A stretch of 64,000 nt of DNA from Prorocentrum cordatum (Eukaryota; Sar; Dinophyceae; Prorocentrales; Prorocentraceae): positions 417,501 to 481,500 of the forward strand of contig CAUYUJ010002769.1 of the NCBI GenBank assembly GCA_963575745.1, read 5' to 3'. The position numbers and the translations under genes are program-made. The notes under the pieces are model-generated. The model saw only the letters and a list, made by a program, of their open reading frames with translations, was not told where the DNA came from and ran no database searches. Positions 1-10,158 of this stretch are shown piece after piece; position 1 is the first letter of the stretch; each line of letters opens with the position of its first letter.

Positions 1-219
1 ATGCCCGGAGTCAACTGTAGGACACTTCGTGTTCTTCGAGTTCCCAGAACTCCATTCTTGGGCATGACTTTGAATGCCCGGAGCCAACTGTAGGCCACTT
101 CGTGTTCTTCGAGTTCCCAGAACTCCGTTCCTGGGCATGATTTTGAATGCCCGGAGCCAACTGTAGGCCACTTCGTGTTCTTCGAGTTCCCAGAATTCCA
201 TTCCCGGGTTACTTTTTGA
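1..219. repeat. 73-bp tandem repeat, three copies
   Basis: Three head-to-tail units begin at 1, 74 and 147, each opening with ATGCCCGGAG and containing CTTCGTGTTCTTCGAGTTCC. Units 1 and 2 differ at only a few positions; unit 3 decays at its end and runs directly into the GGCTGA array. The array may continue left of the window. Confidence 0.9.
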
Positions 220-1740
220 ATGCTGAGGCAGGCTGATGCTGAGGCTGAGGCAGGCTGAGGCTGAGGCAGGCTGAGGCTGAGGCCGGGGCTGAAGGCAGAC
301 TGAGGCTGAGGCTGAAGCAGGCTGAGGCTGAGGCTGAGGCAGGCTGAGGCTGAGGCTGAGGCAGGCTGATGCTGAGGCAGGCTGAGGCTGAGGCTGAGGC
401 TGATGCAGGCTAAGGCTGAGGCAGGCTGAGGCCGAGGCCGGCTGACGGCAGACTGAGGCTGAGGCTGCAGGCTGAGGCTGAGGCAGGCTGAGGCTGAGGC
501 CGAGGCTGCAGACTGAGGCTGAGCTGCAGGCAGGCTGAGGCTGAGGCTGAGGCAGGCTGAGGCTGAGGCAGGCTGAGGCTGAGGCTGAGGCTGATGCAGG
601 CTGAGGCTGAGGCAGGCTGATGAGGCCAGGCTGAAGGCAGGCTGAGCTGAGGCTGAGGCAGGCTGAGGCTGAGGCAGGCTGAGGCTGAGGCTGAGGCTGA
701 TGCAGGCTGAGGCTGAGGCAGGCTGAGGCTGAGGCCGAGGCTGAAGGCAGCCTGAGGCTGAGGCTGAAGCAGGCTGAGGCTGAGGCTGAGGCAGGCTGAG
801 GCTGAGGCTGAGGCAGGCTGATGCTGAGGCAGGCTGAGGCTGAGGCTGAGGCTGATGCAGGCTGAGGCTGAGGCAGGCTGAGGCTGAGGCCGAGGCTGAA
901 GGCAGACTGAGGCTGAGGCTGAAGCAGGCTGGCTGAGGCTGAGGCAGGCTGAGGCTGAGGCTGAGGCTGAGGCAGGCTGATGCTGAGGCAGGCTGAGGCT
1001 GAGGCTGAGGCTGATGCAGGCTGAGGCTGAGGCAGGCTGAGGCTGAGGCCGAGGCTGAAGGCTGAGGCTGAGGCTGCAGGCTGAGGCTGAGGCAGGCTGA
1101 GGCTGCAGGCTGAGGCAGGCTGAGGCTGAGGCTGAGGCTGCAGGCTGAGGCTGAGGCTGAGGCTGAAGGCAGAGGCTGCTGCAGGCTGAGGCTGAGGCAG
1201 GCTGAGGCTGAGGCTGAGGCAGGCTGATGCTGAGGCAGGCTGAGGCTGAGGCTGAGGCTGATGCAGGCTGAGGCTGAGGCAGGCTGAGGCTGAGGCCGAG
1301 GCTGAAGGCAGACTGAGGCTGAGGCTGAAGCAGGCTGAGGCTGAGGCTGAGGCAGGCTGAGGCTGAGGCTGAGGCTGGCTGAGGCAGGCTGAGGCCGAGG
1401 CTGAGGCTGAGGCAGGCTGAGGCTGAGGCTGAGGCTGAAGGCTGAGGCTGAGGCTGAGGCTGAGGCTGAGGCTGAGGCTGAGGCGAGGCAGGCTGAGGCT
1501 GAGGCTGACTGAGGCTGAGGCTGAGGCTGAGGCTGCAGGCTGAGGCTGAGCTGAGGCAGGCTGATGCTGAGGCAGGCTGAGGCTGAGGCTGATGCAGGCT
1601 GAGGCTGAGGCAGGCTGAGGCTGAGGCCGAGGCTGAAGGCAGACTGATGCTGAGGCTGAAGCAGGCTGAGGCTGAGGCTGAGGCAGGCTGAGGCTGAGGC
1701 AGGCTGAGGCTGAGGCTGAGGCAGGCTGAGGCTGAGGCTG
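220..1740. repeat. GGCTGA hexanucleotide array with higher-order structure
   Basis: About 1.5 kb of GGCTGA units interrupted by CAGGCTGA, GATGCAGGCTGA and CCGAGGCTGAAGGCAGACTGA variants. The same variant series recurs at roughly 100-250 bp intervals, so there is a higher-order repeat above the hexamer. Six-base units keep minus-strand frames open as Ser-Leu or Gln-Pro/Ala-Ser strings, which is not evidence of a gene. A short GCGACT-type tail follows to about 1800. Confidence 0.95.
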
Positions 1741-1924
1741 TGACTGCGACTGCCGTTGCCACTGCGACTGTCATCGCGAATGCGACTACGACTGCGAGAA
1801 CAGCAGAATTCTACAACTGGATTCTCATCTGAATCTTAAGGAGAATGCTTCCAGATATGCTCCTACACATCGCTGTTAGGTTGCTTTGCCGGGATATTTT
1901 TTCTTGGATACTTGCTTTTGAATC

Positions 1925-2262
1925 CTACCAGCGGCCGCGACGGCCCCAGAGGCTCCCAAAATGAACCCCAGGCGACCCAAAAGGCCCCCAAGAGGGCCCC
2001 CGGACGGCCTGAAGAAAATTTCGAGCAGCACAAGAGAGCCCCAACACGGCCCAAGAGAGCACCCAGGAACCCCGAGGGGGCCACCAGAGGATCCCCACAT
2101 GGTCGGAGAGGGCTCCCAGAGGCCCCCCAGAGGGCCCCAAGACGGGTTCAGGTCTCCATCACGGGCGAACAGGGCCCCGGAACGGCCGAGCTGGGCCCCA
2201 AGAGGGTCCCAAAAAAGGCCAACCAGGTCTCCTTGAAGACGGTCCAGGAGGCCGCTGGGAAG
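1925..2262. repeat. Degenerate CCCAAGAGGGCCCC-type interspersed repeat
   Basis: Purine-poor blocks such as CCCAAGAGGGCCCCCGGACG recur every 15-35 bases with heavy divergence. Read on the minus strand they encode a string of Leu-Gly, Trp-Gly and Gly-Ala units. Similar sequence occurs at 20985-21120 and 21690-21900. It is a diffuse low-complexity repeat and probably not coding. Confidence 0.6.
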
Positions 2263-2932
2263 GCTCCCGGGTGCAACAAACGAACAGATCCAAAGGAAGA
2301 ACTTACATTTCCAGGATGCTCGCGTTTTGTGTGGCATCGGAGGCCACGTCGGCCCCAAGGGCTCCCCAAATCGGCGCCGCACGGTCCCAGGCCCCAGGCG
2401 TTGTCTCAGATGTCTGACCTGCACGTGCAGGGATGACATTTGCGGTTGCCTGGTGGGAAGAAAAAGAGAACGAATCAATATTTCCTGACATCCGATGTCT
2501 CGTGTTGGTCAGCACGGTGCCCCCAGCTCGTTCCCCAGGGCCGTCGGTTTGTCCTGAGCAGTTCTGGTCACGCTCCCCTTGTGTGAAAGCGGCGCCCCGA
2601 TGCCAACATGTTTGGAAGCATCGTTTGATGTTTGCCAGGGCGTTCGATGTCTGGGTGGGAGTCGGGAAGGAGAAGCAGCAGAAGATGGCCCAGAGCAGCT
2701 CAGAAGTCGAATGCGTAGTTCGTATTGCGTTCCATTTGGGAGTTTGTCCGTGACGTTCTTGCTGTGTGAGTGCTGGCGTGTAGACTCCGAGATACCCCAC
2801 GCAACGTGCAGAGCGATACAAACGTTTGGCAATCCAGCTATTCTCTGGGCGAGAGAAAATAAATCCTGGCCTCCAGACTTCATCGTGTGGGCCTGCTGCG
2901 CGCCCTGCGCTGCCTCGCAGGAGGCACGCCAG
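2263..2932. other. Unassigned stretch
   Basis: Mixed-composition sequence with no recognisable domain, RNA gene or repeat. Open frames exist on both strands but none resembles a known family. Confidence 0.5.
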
Positions 2933-3024
2933 GTCGACTCCGTGCAGGGCGTGGAGGTGCGCTGCTGCTGCCGGCTGGGTCGACTCCGTGCAGGGCGTGG
3001 AGGTGCGCTGCTGCTGCCGGCTGG
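2933..3024. repeat. 46-bp perfect tandem duplication
   Basis: The block starting GTCGACTCCGTGCAGGGCGT at 2933 is repeated without change at 2979. Perfect identity implies a recent duplication. Confidence 0.95.
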
Positions 3025-3124
3025 AACCCAGCCTGGGCGCGGGACCCTGGGGGGCGAAAGCGAGGCGGCAGCTTGGTGCGATCGGAATGAGTAGGGAAAG
3101 ACTGGGTGCGGAGACCGTTCGTGT

Positions 3125-3250
3125 GTCGTCCGCGCCGCCTCCTCCGCCCTCCCCCATCCTCCCCCCCTTCTCCCCCCCTCCCCCCCCCCCCTCCCCCCCC
3201 CCCCCCCCCCCTCCCCCCCCCCCCTCACCCTCTCCCCTCCCTCCCCCGCC
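3125..3250. repeat. Poly-C / pyrimidine tract
   Basis: Over 100 bases of almost pure C with scattered T, including C runs longer than 15. Such runs recur through the window and are prone to sequencing length error. Confidence 0.9.
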
Positions 3251-3425
3251 CTCCCCGCCCCTGTGTCGTTCGTGTGTCGTCCAACGTTGGCCGTCGTCGT
3301 GCCGTGTCGTTTCTCTGCTCTCCGCCGCCTGGCTCCTCTTGCGCTGGTTCGAGAAGAATGCAGCCCGGCACCGGGAGGGCAGCAGGAGCAGGGGCGGGCG
3401 GAGGACGGGCAGGGGCAGGGGCATC

Positions 3426-3455
3426 GAAGAAGAAGAAGAAGAAGAAGAAGAAGCA
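3426..3455. repeat. GAA microsatellite
   Basis: About nine uninterrupted GAA units. Confidence 0.9.
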
Positions 3456-3462
3456 TCGTCGC

Positions 3463-3492
3463 AAACATCCGCGCGGATTTCTTGGATATGCA
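3463..3492. repeat. R1 element end fragment
   Basis: CGCGCGGATTTCTTGGAT at 3470-3487, preceded by GCAAACATC, matches the terminal inverted repeat of the R1 elements at 30721-30880 and 53612-53806. Only one end is present. Confidence 0.6.
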
Positions 3493-3602
3493 GTGGACCG
3501 GGCGGAGGGTGGGGGGCGGGGTCAGGGGCGGGCGGGCAGGGGCGGGCGAGCAGAGGCGGGGGTGGGCGGGCGGAGGAGGCGCAGGGGCGGGCGCCGGGAT
3601 TG
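3493..3602 (+). other. G-run-rich tract with quadruplex potential
   Basis: Many G runs of three to six (GGGCGGAGGGTGGGG, GGGCGGGCGGG) are separated by one to four bases on the plus strand. The spacing fits G-quadruplex formation. No function is implied by sequence alone. Confidence 0.5.
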
Positions 3603-3969
3603 GTAGGATGGCGGGGTGGCCTCAATCATGAGGGGTGGGGAAAGAAGAGGCCCTGAAGGGGCCCTCTTGAGCTCCTGCGAGCTCCAGACGGGGCCCCTTC
3701 GGGGAGCCCCCTTCTTCGCCTCCCCCGTGGGCCCCCCCCCCCGTGACCACCCGCCCGATCTCGGCCAGGGCTGGCGTCTGGGTACGCGGGCATGTCCATG
3801 CTGGGGCCCGCGGGCGTGGTGGGGCCGCCCGTGCAGGCGCGCGCCCTTCCGGCGGGGACGGCCGCCTCCCCCCCCCCCCGACTTCCGGCAGGGCCCGCCT
3901 TCGGTTCGGGCTCGGCGCCACGCGATGTCTCAGGCTCCTCCTACTTTCAGGCGACCGCAAGCGTAGGTG
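3603..3969. other. Unassigned GC-rich stretch
   Basis: Contains several C runs (3735-3745, 3871-3881). No recognisable gene or repeat. Confidence 0.5.
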
Positions 3970-4140
3970 AAGGGGGCGTGGATTAGCGACGGGTCCCGTT
4001 TCCATGGGAAATCGCGGATTTCTGCCGCCGAACGAGGCGGCACGGGCCGCATTCTGGGGAGGGCACCTCCCCCGATCGACGGACTTGGCGACCGCGCGCC
4101 AAATCCATGGATCGCTAATCCATGTTTGCGCGCCCTTGAT
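3970..4140. mobile_element. R3 TIR element, copy 1
   Basis: Shares nearly all of its length with 25154-25314 and 42974-43126. The ends are inverted: GGGCGTGGATTAGCGA near the left, and at the right the complement of GGATCGCTAATCCATG. Internal landmarks are GAAATCGCGGATTTCTGCCG and GGCGACCGCGCGCCAAATCC. It is too short to code for a transposase and is best read as a MITE-like non-autonomous element. No clear target duplication was found. Confidence 0.75.
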
Positions 4141-4432
4141 TTTCGCCCACGAGGATCGGGCTGGCCGGGCCAGCCCGACCCTTGCGGGTGAAAAGCAGAT
4201 CGAGCATTGGAGCCTGCTGTGCCGTGATCAAAGATTGCCGCATGTGGATGGGTCGGCAAAAGTGCGTCCTGCGTCCGCAGTGCGAGCACACGTCGCTAGT
4301 CGCCCCGTTGGGGACGTGGAGTCTGGTACACTGTTACGGGGGAGGTGCCTCGCTTTCGGGGCGGAGGACAACCGAGGGTCTGGTACATTAATAAGGGCTT
4401 GGTACTTTAATGAAAATGTATTACCCCAAACG
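4141..4432. other. Unassigned stretch
   Basis: No domain or repeat recognised. Confidence 0.5.
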
Positions 4433-4790
4433 GGATGGTGGTTCGAAAACAGCAAACCGCGTGGGACATCCTCACACAATTGCTGTCTTGACGGTTCGAA
4501 CTCGGTTCGAAACAATCGAATCCGGTTCGAAGCAAAAGCAACATTAGCGTTTCGCGTTGGACTTCCCTCAAAATACGGCGTCTGACCCAGTTCGAAACAA
4601 AAGGATGGCGGTTCGAAAACGGCAAACCGCGTGGGACATCTGCACACACATTGCTGCCTTGACGGTTCGAACTCGGTTAGAAACAGTAGAATATGGTTCC
4701 AAAATAGCTTTCTTGACCATAGCGGTTCCAAACAAGAGAAGGGGGCTCCGAACAATTGGAAAAAGAGCGTTTCGCTTGAGACGTCCTTGG
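4433..4790. repeat. R12: GTTCGAA-rich array with a 170-bp tandem duplication
   Basis: The motif GGTTCGAA or GTTCGAAAC occurs at least eight times in about 300 bases. A unit starting GGATGG and containing GCAAACCGCGTGGGACATC at 4433 is repeated at 4603. A weaker relative (GAAACAAGC...CCTGAGACATCC) lies at about 14040-14140, so this is a dispersed family. Confidence 0.75.
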
Positions 4791-5339
4791 AAATATGCAA
4801 AAAACAGAAACCCACATTTTATCCATGCCCATGTATACATTACCAGTGGCAGGCTGCTTTCCCATCCCTGGACTTTTGGAGGGTCCGGGACGATGTTGGG
4901 GTGATGTGGTGTATATTTGTTTCCCACTTCCTCGGGGAACAACGGAAAACGTGTACCCCAGGATCCCGCATACACCAGGATCTGGTTGCAAATGTCAGTG
5001 CAAGGCCGGAAAAAGCGTCGGTGTATAGAGGTCGTTCCTCTATGTCCGTACCCGCGGCCTCGTGGCCGGGGCACTAGGCTGCGACCGCGCGGATGCCGGG
5101 CGTTGCCTCGCGGCTGCGCCGCGCGGGACGTGTAGCCGTACAGCGTATATCCGCGGTGTCGCGCCCCCTTCTGCGGGCGCCTCCGGCCTATAGGCCCTCT
5201 GGGCCTTCGCAGCCAGAGAAGCCCCGTGGATAGCGCCTGTAGGTGCTGCCCGCAGGGAGGGGGGAATCAGAGGGGAGGTACGAAATCTGCAGCGTGCACG
5301 CCGGCTTCGGACCCGCCGTCGGGTGCTCTCCTCGGTACG
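4791..5339. other. Unassigned stretch
   Basis: Less GC-rich to about 5030, GC-rich after. Open frames on both strands have no recognisable content. Confidence 0.5.
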
Positions 5340-5368
5340 CTGGCGCCTCCAGCGCTTGGAGGCGCCAG
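5340..5368. other. Perfect 12-bp hairpin
   Basis: CTGGCGCCTCCA (5340-5351) and TGGAGGCGCCAG (5357-5368) are exact reverse complements around a 5-base loop GCGCT. It is isolated, with no T-run after it, so terminator function is not suggested. Confidence 0.85.
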
Positions 5369-5875
5369 ATGAAGCCAGCCTCGTGAGCTGCTTCGCCGAC
5401 GCCTCGCTGTGTCCCCCCGTCGTCTGGCCCGAGACACTCCGACGCTGCGACGGTCCGCTGCGGCCAGGATGCACGCACGGCGCTGCTGTGCATCCCGGCG
5501 CTGCCGATCCGCTTCGGTCCTGGCCCCGTGCAGCCCGACTCGACGCACGTTCTGCTTCGATCCGGCTTCTTGGCTCGATGCTGACGCCGACGGCTCCTGC
5601 TTGTGGCGTCGTGCCCTGTTTGTGTGCTGGTGTTTTTTCGTCCGCAGGGTTTGGCATCACAGATTCTGCTTCGTGGGCCCCCGCGGATCATCCGCCGATT
5701 TTCGGGGGGGCGAAGAACCGAAGAGCCCTGTCCGAGGATGGTTCCCCACGTCATCTTCCTGTACCCTCCTCCTCTTGCTCCTGCCGACATCCCTCTCCTT
5801 CTCCCTCTCCCCTCCTGCTGCTTCTCTTGCTCCATCGCCTTCTCATCCTCCTGCCGATCCTCCTCTTGGTCCTCC
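5369..5875. other. Unassigned stretch ending in a CT-rich tract
   Basis: Sequence to about 5740 has open frames but no domain. From 5745 to 5875 it is rich in CTCCTCC and runs directly into the relict leader. Confidence 0.5.
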
Positions 5876-5931
5876 TCCGTAGCCATTTTTGGCTCCAATC
5901 GCCAATGTTGCTTAAGTCATTATGCTGTAAG
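5876..5931 (+). other. Relict dinoflagellate spliced leader, two to three tandem decayed copies
   Basis: Dinoflagellate nuclear mRNAs receive a 22-base leader by trans-splicing (core CCGTAGCCATTTTGGCTC followed by AAG). Bases 5876-5899 match it from TCCGTAGCC through TTGGCTC with one extra T and a slightly altered CAAG end. The next block, CCAATGTTGCTTAAG at 5902-5916, matches leader positions from CCATTTT onward at 11 of 15 bases. A third 15-base block at 5917-5931 (TCATTATGCTGTAAG) matches at 9 of 15. Tandem truncated leaders are the known scar of an mRNA that was trans-spliced, retroposed and trans-spliced again. It lies on the same strand as, and about 165 bases upstream of, the PPR pseudogene. 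The first copy is convincing, the second likely, the third tentative. Confidence 0.75.
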
Positions 5932-6097
5932 TCGTCTTTGATGCTGAACATACCGCGACGCGAGGATCTCGGCAAACCATTTCTCCCTTCGGAGCAGCCA
6001 TCGGCAAGCGTGGGAGTACACGCCAGTGCTGCAACTGTTTCGCGAAGCATGTCTGCTACGCGTAACATGAAGTCACCGCCATTAAATAGTGGATTCC

Positions 6098-6445
6098 AGC
6101 GCATCCAGAAAGGGCAAGCACTGTCAACAGGCGTGGACGGTTCTCAGCGAGATGTGGGATGCGAAGGTAGAGCCCAACGAGGAACCAGGGCGTGCGAGAA
6201 AAGGCGAGCAGTGGTAGCGGGCTTTAGGGCTGCCCAGCAAGATGTGGGAGGCAAATGTGCAGCCCGACGTCATCAACTACAGCGCGGGGATCAGCGCGTG
6301 CAAGAAGAGCGCGCAGTTACAGCAGGCTCTAGGGCTTTTCAGCGCGATGTTGGCCGCGCTCGTGGAGCTCGACGTCTTCAGCTACAACGCTGGGTTCTGC
6401 GCTTGCGTGAAAGGCCGGCAATGGCGACGCGTTTTGGCGTTGCTC
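6098..6445 (+). pseudogene. Pentatricopeptide-repeat (PPR) protein fragment, broken
   Basis: PPR proteins bind RNA in plastids and mitochondria through stacked 35-residue helical repeats, and dinoflagellates carry very large numbers of near-identical copies. One frame reads through RKGKHCQQAWTVLSEMWDAK, then an eroded block, EKGEQW-like text, an in-frame TAG at 6215-6217, and then LGLPSKMWEANVQPDVINYS, AGISACKKSAQLQQALGLF and FSYNAGFCACVKGRQWRRVL. The Met-Trp-Glu-Ala, Asn/Ser-Ala-Gly and Cys-x-Lys-Gly-x-Gln-Trp spacings are those of the dinoflagellate PPR consensus. About three repeats are present. The first has lost its Val-Ile-Ser-Tyr-Asn-Ala-Gly segment and the stop interrupts the frame. 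The relict spliced leader upstream suggests it arrived as a retroposed mRNA copy. No poly-A tail is visible downstream. Confidence 0.8.
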
Positions 6446-6469
6446 ATGCGTCAGCCCCTCGTGCTGGTG

Positions 6470-7345
6470 CTGTGCCCCCCCCCCCCCCACGTGCTGACTT
6501 GACCCCTCCCGCTGGGGCTATGGCCCCACGCGTTGGCCCGCTATGGACCTGGAGCTTCCTCGGGCGTCGACTCCTCCTGCTGGGGCTTTGGCCCCCACGA
6601 TTTGACTCCTGCTGCTCGGGCTTGGCCCCTGGCTTGGGCTGTGCCCCCCCTGGGCGCTGACCCCTCGTGCCGGGGCGGCCTCGAGATGTCACGCGTCTTT
6701 GACCCCTCGTGCTGGGGCCTCGGTCCCTCCTGTCCTGCCCCCATCCCGCTGAGGCTTGGGCCCCTCGTGCGTCGATCTCCCGAGCGGGGGCTCTGTCCCC
6801 TCGGCCTCGGCAACGCCTCGGCCTCACCTCGTGAGCTCCTCGTCCGATCCTCGTATATCATCCCTCGTCCTATCCTCGATGGTCTGTAAAAGCCTTGTTT
6901 ACACACAGCCACGTGAGTCATCGCCATCGTCTCCAGCAGGGTTGACACCGTTATAGTGACTGTTGGCGATGCGCTCACCCTCTCTGCTGGGGCTCCACCC
7001 ACTCCTTGTCCCACCGCCCTCATGCCAGGGCGTTTGCCCCTCACGCTTCGACCCCTCAGGGGGGCTGGACCTCTCATGCGTGGGACCGCTCCTGCCGGAG
7101 ATTGGACCCCTCGTGCGCGGACCCTCCTGCTGGGGCTTCGGCCCCCCGCTAGTGGAATCATCATACCGGGGCTGTTCCGGACATGTGTTGACCCCTCATG
7201 TTTGGGTACTGGTTGTGGCGCCTTCATCGATGGTCCTTTATGCCAGGATTTGGGCGCTTCGTGCGTCGTCTCCCCATGCTGGGCCCTATGCGCGCTGACC
7301 CCTCATGCCGGGGCATTTACCCCCTCATGCGGCGATGCACCAGCG
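6470..7345. repeat. Degenerate GACCCCTCGTGCTGGGGC repeat field
   Basis: From the C run at 6475 on, phrases such as TGACCCCTCGTGCTGGGGC, GACCCCTCATGC and GCTGGGGCTTTGGCCCC recur every 25-60 bases with strong divergence over about 850 bases. This is an old minisatellite; open frames across it reflect the repeat. Confidence 0.7.
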
Positions 7346-8374
7346 GCAATGCCGGCGGTCTTGTGTTCTCGCCCGCTGAGGCACTGACCTTTTTGGTCAC
7401 AGTTTGGCGGCAATGCAGGTGGTCGTGCGGTCATTTGACAGAGGGTGGTTGCCACAATGTATGCATAATGCACGTTGCCATCCACCAATACCGCGTGCCA
7501 ACGACGGTTCTGGCAACAGGATCTGGAACCAGACGGTTAGCCCTCCCAACCTTCACAAGCATTGCCTCCAAGCATGGGAAAGCCCGTGCGCCCCACCCGT
7601 TTCATCAGGGGTCATGCCTGCCCTCAAGGGCATCAGCAATACACAGCAATCCTCCTGGTCCTCCTCTCATTCCTTCAACTTTCATTATTGATCTCCGCCA
7701 GTTTCATCACCCTCCCCGTGTCCTCACTCCCCCGTCCTCCTAATCGCCCCTACTTCTCCTCATTCTCTCTTCCTGGATAGGAGGGCAGAGCGTGGGAACG
7801 CAGGCGCAGGAGACAGTTGTCACCTCCGCAGGCTGGCGGCTACTCCGGCATGCAGACGCCCTCGTACATGGCAGGTGGGCCCGGCTACTACCGCTAGGTC
7901 CTGGTCTCGGGGGTCGTCGAAAGGCGCAGCAGCGAGTATCGTGCCACAGCCTGACGCAGGCCTGTCCCGGTCCTGAGCTAAGCCGAGGTGTCCCTGCCGG
8001 CTTTCATTAGGACGTAATGGTCGCGCCTCTCTTGTTCGCCCAGCCTGTTTTTTGTTTGAAGGCGCAGTGCCCCCCCCCGTTTTTTGCATGCATGCAGTGG
8101 TGGCGCCTTCCTCTCAGTCTCGTGTCAAGTGGCAACGAGACGCTCATGCCCTCGCTGTGGCATCGCAGCCGTGCAGCATGGTGTACATTCTACGGAACCA
8201 TGAGTAATGCGCATTGGCTTCGTCCGCAACCGGAACGAGGCAGAAAGGGACGACACATGGATGTTTCTGGAGAATCAGAGTGATGGGCCCGAACGGTCGT
8301 ACATTGTCCGTGAGTGCGTGGCTGAACTTCGGTTCCACAGTGCGGGTTCATGCTCTTGTTAGCCGCCCTGCGAG
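7346..8374. other. Unassigned stretch
   Basis: About 1 kb of ordinary-looking sequence with short CT-rich segments (7655-7775) and C runs. No coding, RNA or repeat signature recognised. Confidence 0.5.
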
Positions 8375-8575
8375 GACCCACCCGCGACCTGCCCGACGAT
8401 CGACTTCCGACCTGCCCCCGCGACCTACCTGCGACTTGCCCGGAACCCCACCCGCGACCCGCCCCGCGACCCGCCCTGCGCCCCGCCCCGCGACCCGCCC
8501 CAGCCCACCCGCGACCCACTGCGCGACTCGCCCGCCGACCCGCCGAAGATCCATCCGCGACCCTATCCACAATCT
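8375..8575. repeat. CGACCCGCCC minisatellite
   Basis: Units of about 10 bases (CGACCTGCCC, CGACCCGCCC, GCCCCGCCC) are repeated through the interval and degrade at both ends. Confidence 0.8.
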
Positions 8576-9106
8576 GATCGTCAACTGCGGGGGACTGGTA
8601 TTTGTCACTACGGCGCGCTTGTTTTTGCTGCGCGAGCAGGTTCAATCCACCCTCGCCGCTGGGCCCCCCAGGGGCGCTCCATGCATTGTCAGCTATCGTT
8701 TTGGCATGGCAGCAACGGAGGATGCGAGAGATGGAGAAAGGGCGGGATATTGGAGAGGGTCGATTCTCACGCTGGTGTAAGTCTCCAACTCCCACCCGGA
8801 CCTCCATCGCTCATCGAGAGGGCTTGTCTCCTCACCTCAAACGCGCTGCGAGGGGCAGGGAGTCTGCGCAATAAGCACAGGCAGATCTCGGCCTCACAAA
8901 CTTCACAGATAGGGAGGGCGGTCGAGTGGATACTTCTCTTCCATTCTCCCTTCTTTCCCTCCAGGATGTGGGGGGTTGGATAAGTGACGACGGCCGCATT
9001 GGCCCCCCCCCCCCCCCCCCTAGCATTCCCATTCGCAAGTTGTGGGGATCCTCTCCCTCTGTCGTTCTCCCCAGTCGCGCTCGCTCCCCCTCGTCCTAAT
9101 CCTTCC
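8576..9106. other. Unassigned stretch
   Basis: No feature recognised apart from an 18-base C run at 9003-9020. Confidence 0.5.
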
Positions 9107-9530
9107 CTTGCTCCTCATCCCCGCCCTCCTCCTCGTCCTTATCCTCGTCCTTCTTCTCGACCTCTTCCCCCTCCTTCCCCTCTCCTCCTCCTCCTCCTCC
9201 TCCTCCTCCTCCTCTCCTCGTCCTTCTTCGCGTCCTTCTGGCCCTCCTCCTCCTCCTCCTCCTCCTCCTCCTTCCCCTCCTTTCGCTCCTCCCCCATCCT
9301 CCTTCTCCTCCTCCTCTTCCTCCTCTTCCTCGTCCTTCTCCTCGTCCTTCTCGTCCTCCTCCTCCTCCTCCTTGACCTCCTCCTCGTCCTCCTCCTCGTC
9401 CTCCTCCTCTTCCTCCTCCTCCTCCTCCAATTTCTCCTCGTCCTTCTCCTCGTCCTTCTCGTCCTCCTCCTCCTCCTCGAGCTCCTCCTTCTCATCCTCG
9501 TTCTCTTCGGGTTCCTTGTCCTTTTCCTGA
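9107..9530. repeat. CCT / TCGTCC microsatellite array
   Basis: About 420 bases of CCT units mixed with CTCGTC and CTTCTC variants. The translated Ser, Leu or Glu/Arg strings are repeat artefacts. Confidence 0.95.
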
Positions 9531-9703
9531 TCTGTCCTGCGACCTCGTCTTGAGCTACGACCACCCACGTCCTGAGGAGGCCAGGCTCCATACTAGCCGC
9601 ACCTGCCAGCCTGCGGAAACTGTCTGGCGCCCGCTGCCCGCTATTCGAGATGATGCACGAGATCCGCTGCTCAGAGATCCTCACACACTTAAGCAGCCAT
9701 CAC

Positions 9704-9830
9704 TGCGCCGCCTCGTCGATCATCAGGGTCTTGATAGGCACCCCCGAGCACTTCCTCCTGACGACCGAACTGCACCTGCCTGTCACCTCCCACCCCGTCG
9801 AGGTGTCGCAGACCAGGTTGGGAGGCGGCC
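9704..9830 (-). CDS. Candidate exon with SF1-helicase-like motif II
   Basis: On the minus strand this island reads CDTSTGWEVTGRCSSVVRRK, CSGVPIKTL and MIDEAAQ. A hydrophobic stretch followed by Asp-Glu-Ala-Ala-Gln is the motif II (Walker B) form found in UPF1/Sen1-type superfamily 1 helicases, normally preceded by a Thr/Ser-rich motif as here. The frame hits a stop right after the Gln codon, but a GT splice donor overlaps it (exon would end at 9704, inside the codon), as expected for an exon boundary. No other helicase motif was found nearby, so the match rests on one short motif. Confidence 0.3.
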
Positions 9831-10158
9831 CGCCAAACGAGGGGCGAGCATCAACGCTCACCCTGCCGAGGAGACAGACAGGCGAGCAAGGGGGCGGGTG
9901 AAACGTCACACTTCGATGGATTTCTCCAGCTGGATGGAGACAGAATGCGCAGCTGTCCGCACTGCTCATGTCCATCACCGAGGCTGGTTTAATCTGTATA
10001 TATAGATGTTTACATATATGTGTATATGGACATACATATTTCCTCCAACCAGTGCTTGCACTTAGGGGCTCTTCTTTCTTGTTTAAAGAGCTGGGCCGGT
10101 GTCCCGGCCTGGCGGCTATGTGGCCGCCGTCGCCGCCACATCGCCGCCTCGTCGCCGC
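9831..10158. other. Unassigned stretch, AT-rich in the middle
   Basis: Contains an AT-rich patch with TATATA at 9994-10040. No gene recognised. Confidence 0.5.

Noticed and set aside
410-1774. A 454-codon minus-strand open frame (Ser-Leu/Gln-Pro/Ala-Ser)
   Set aside because: It is entirely the 6-base GGCTGA array, whose period keeps frames open. Composition is pure repeat and there is no flanking gene structure.
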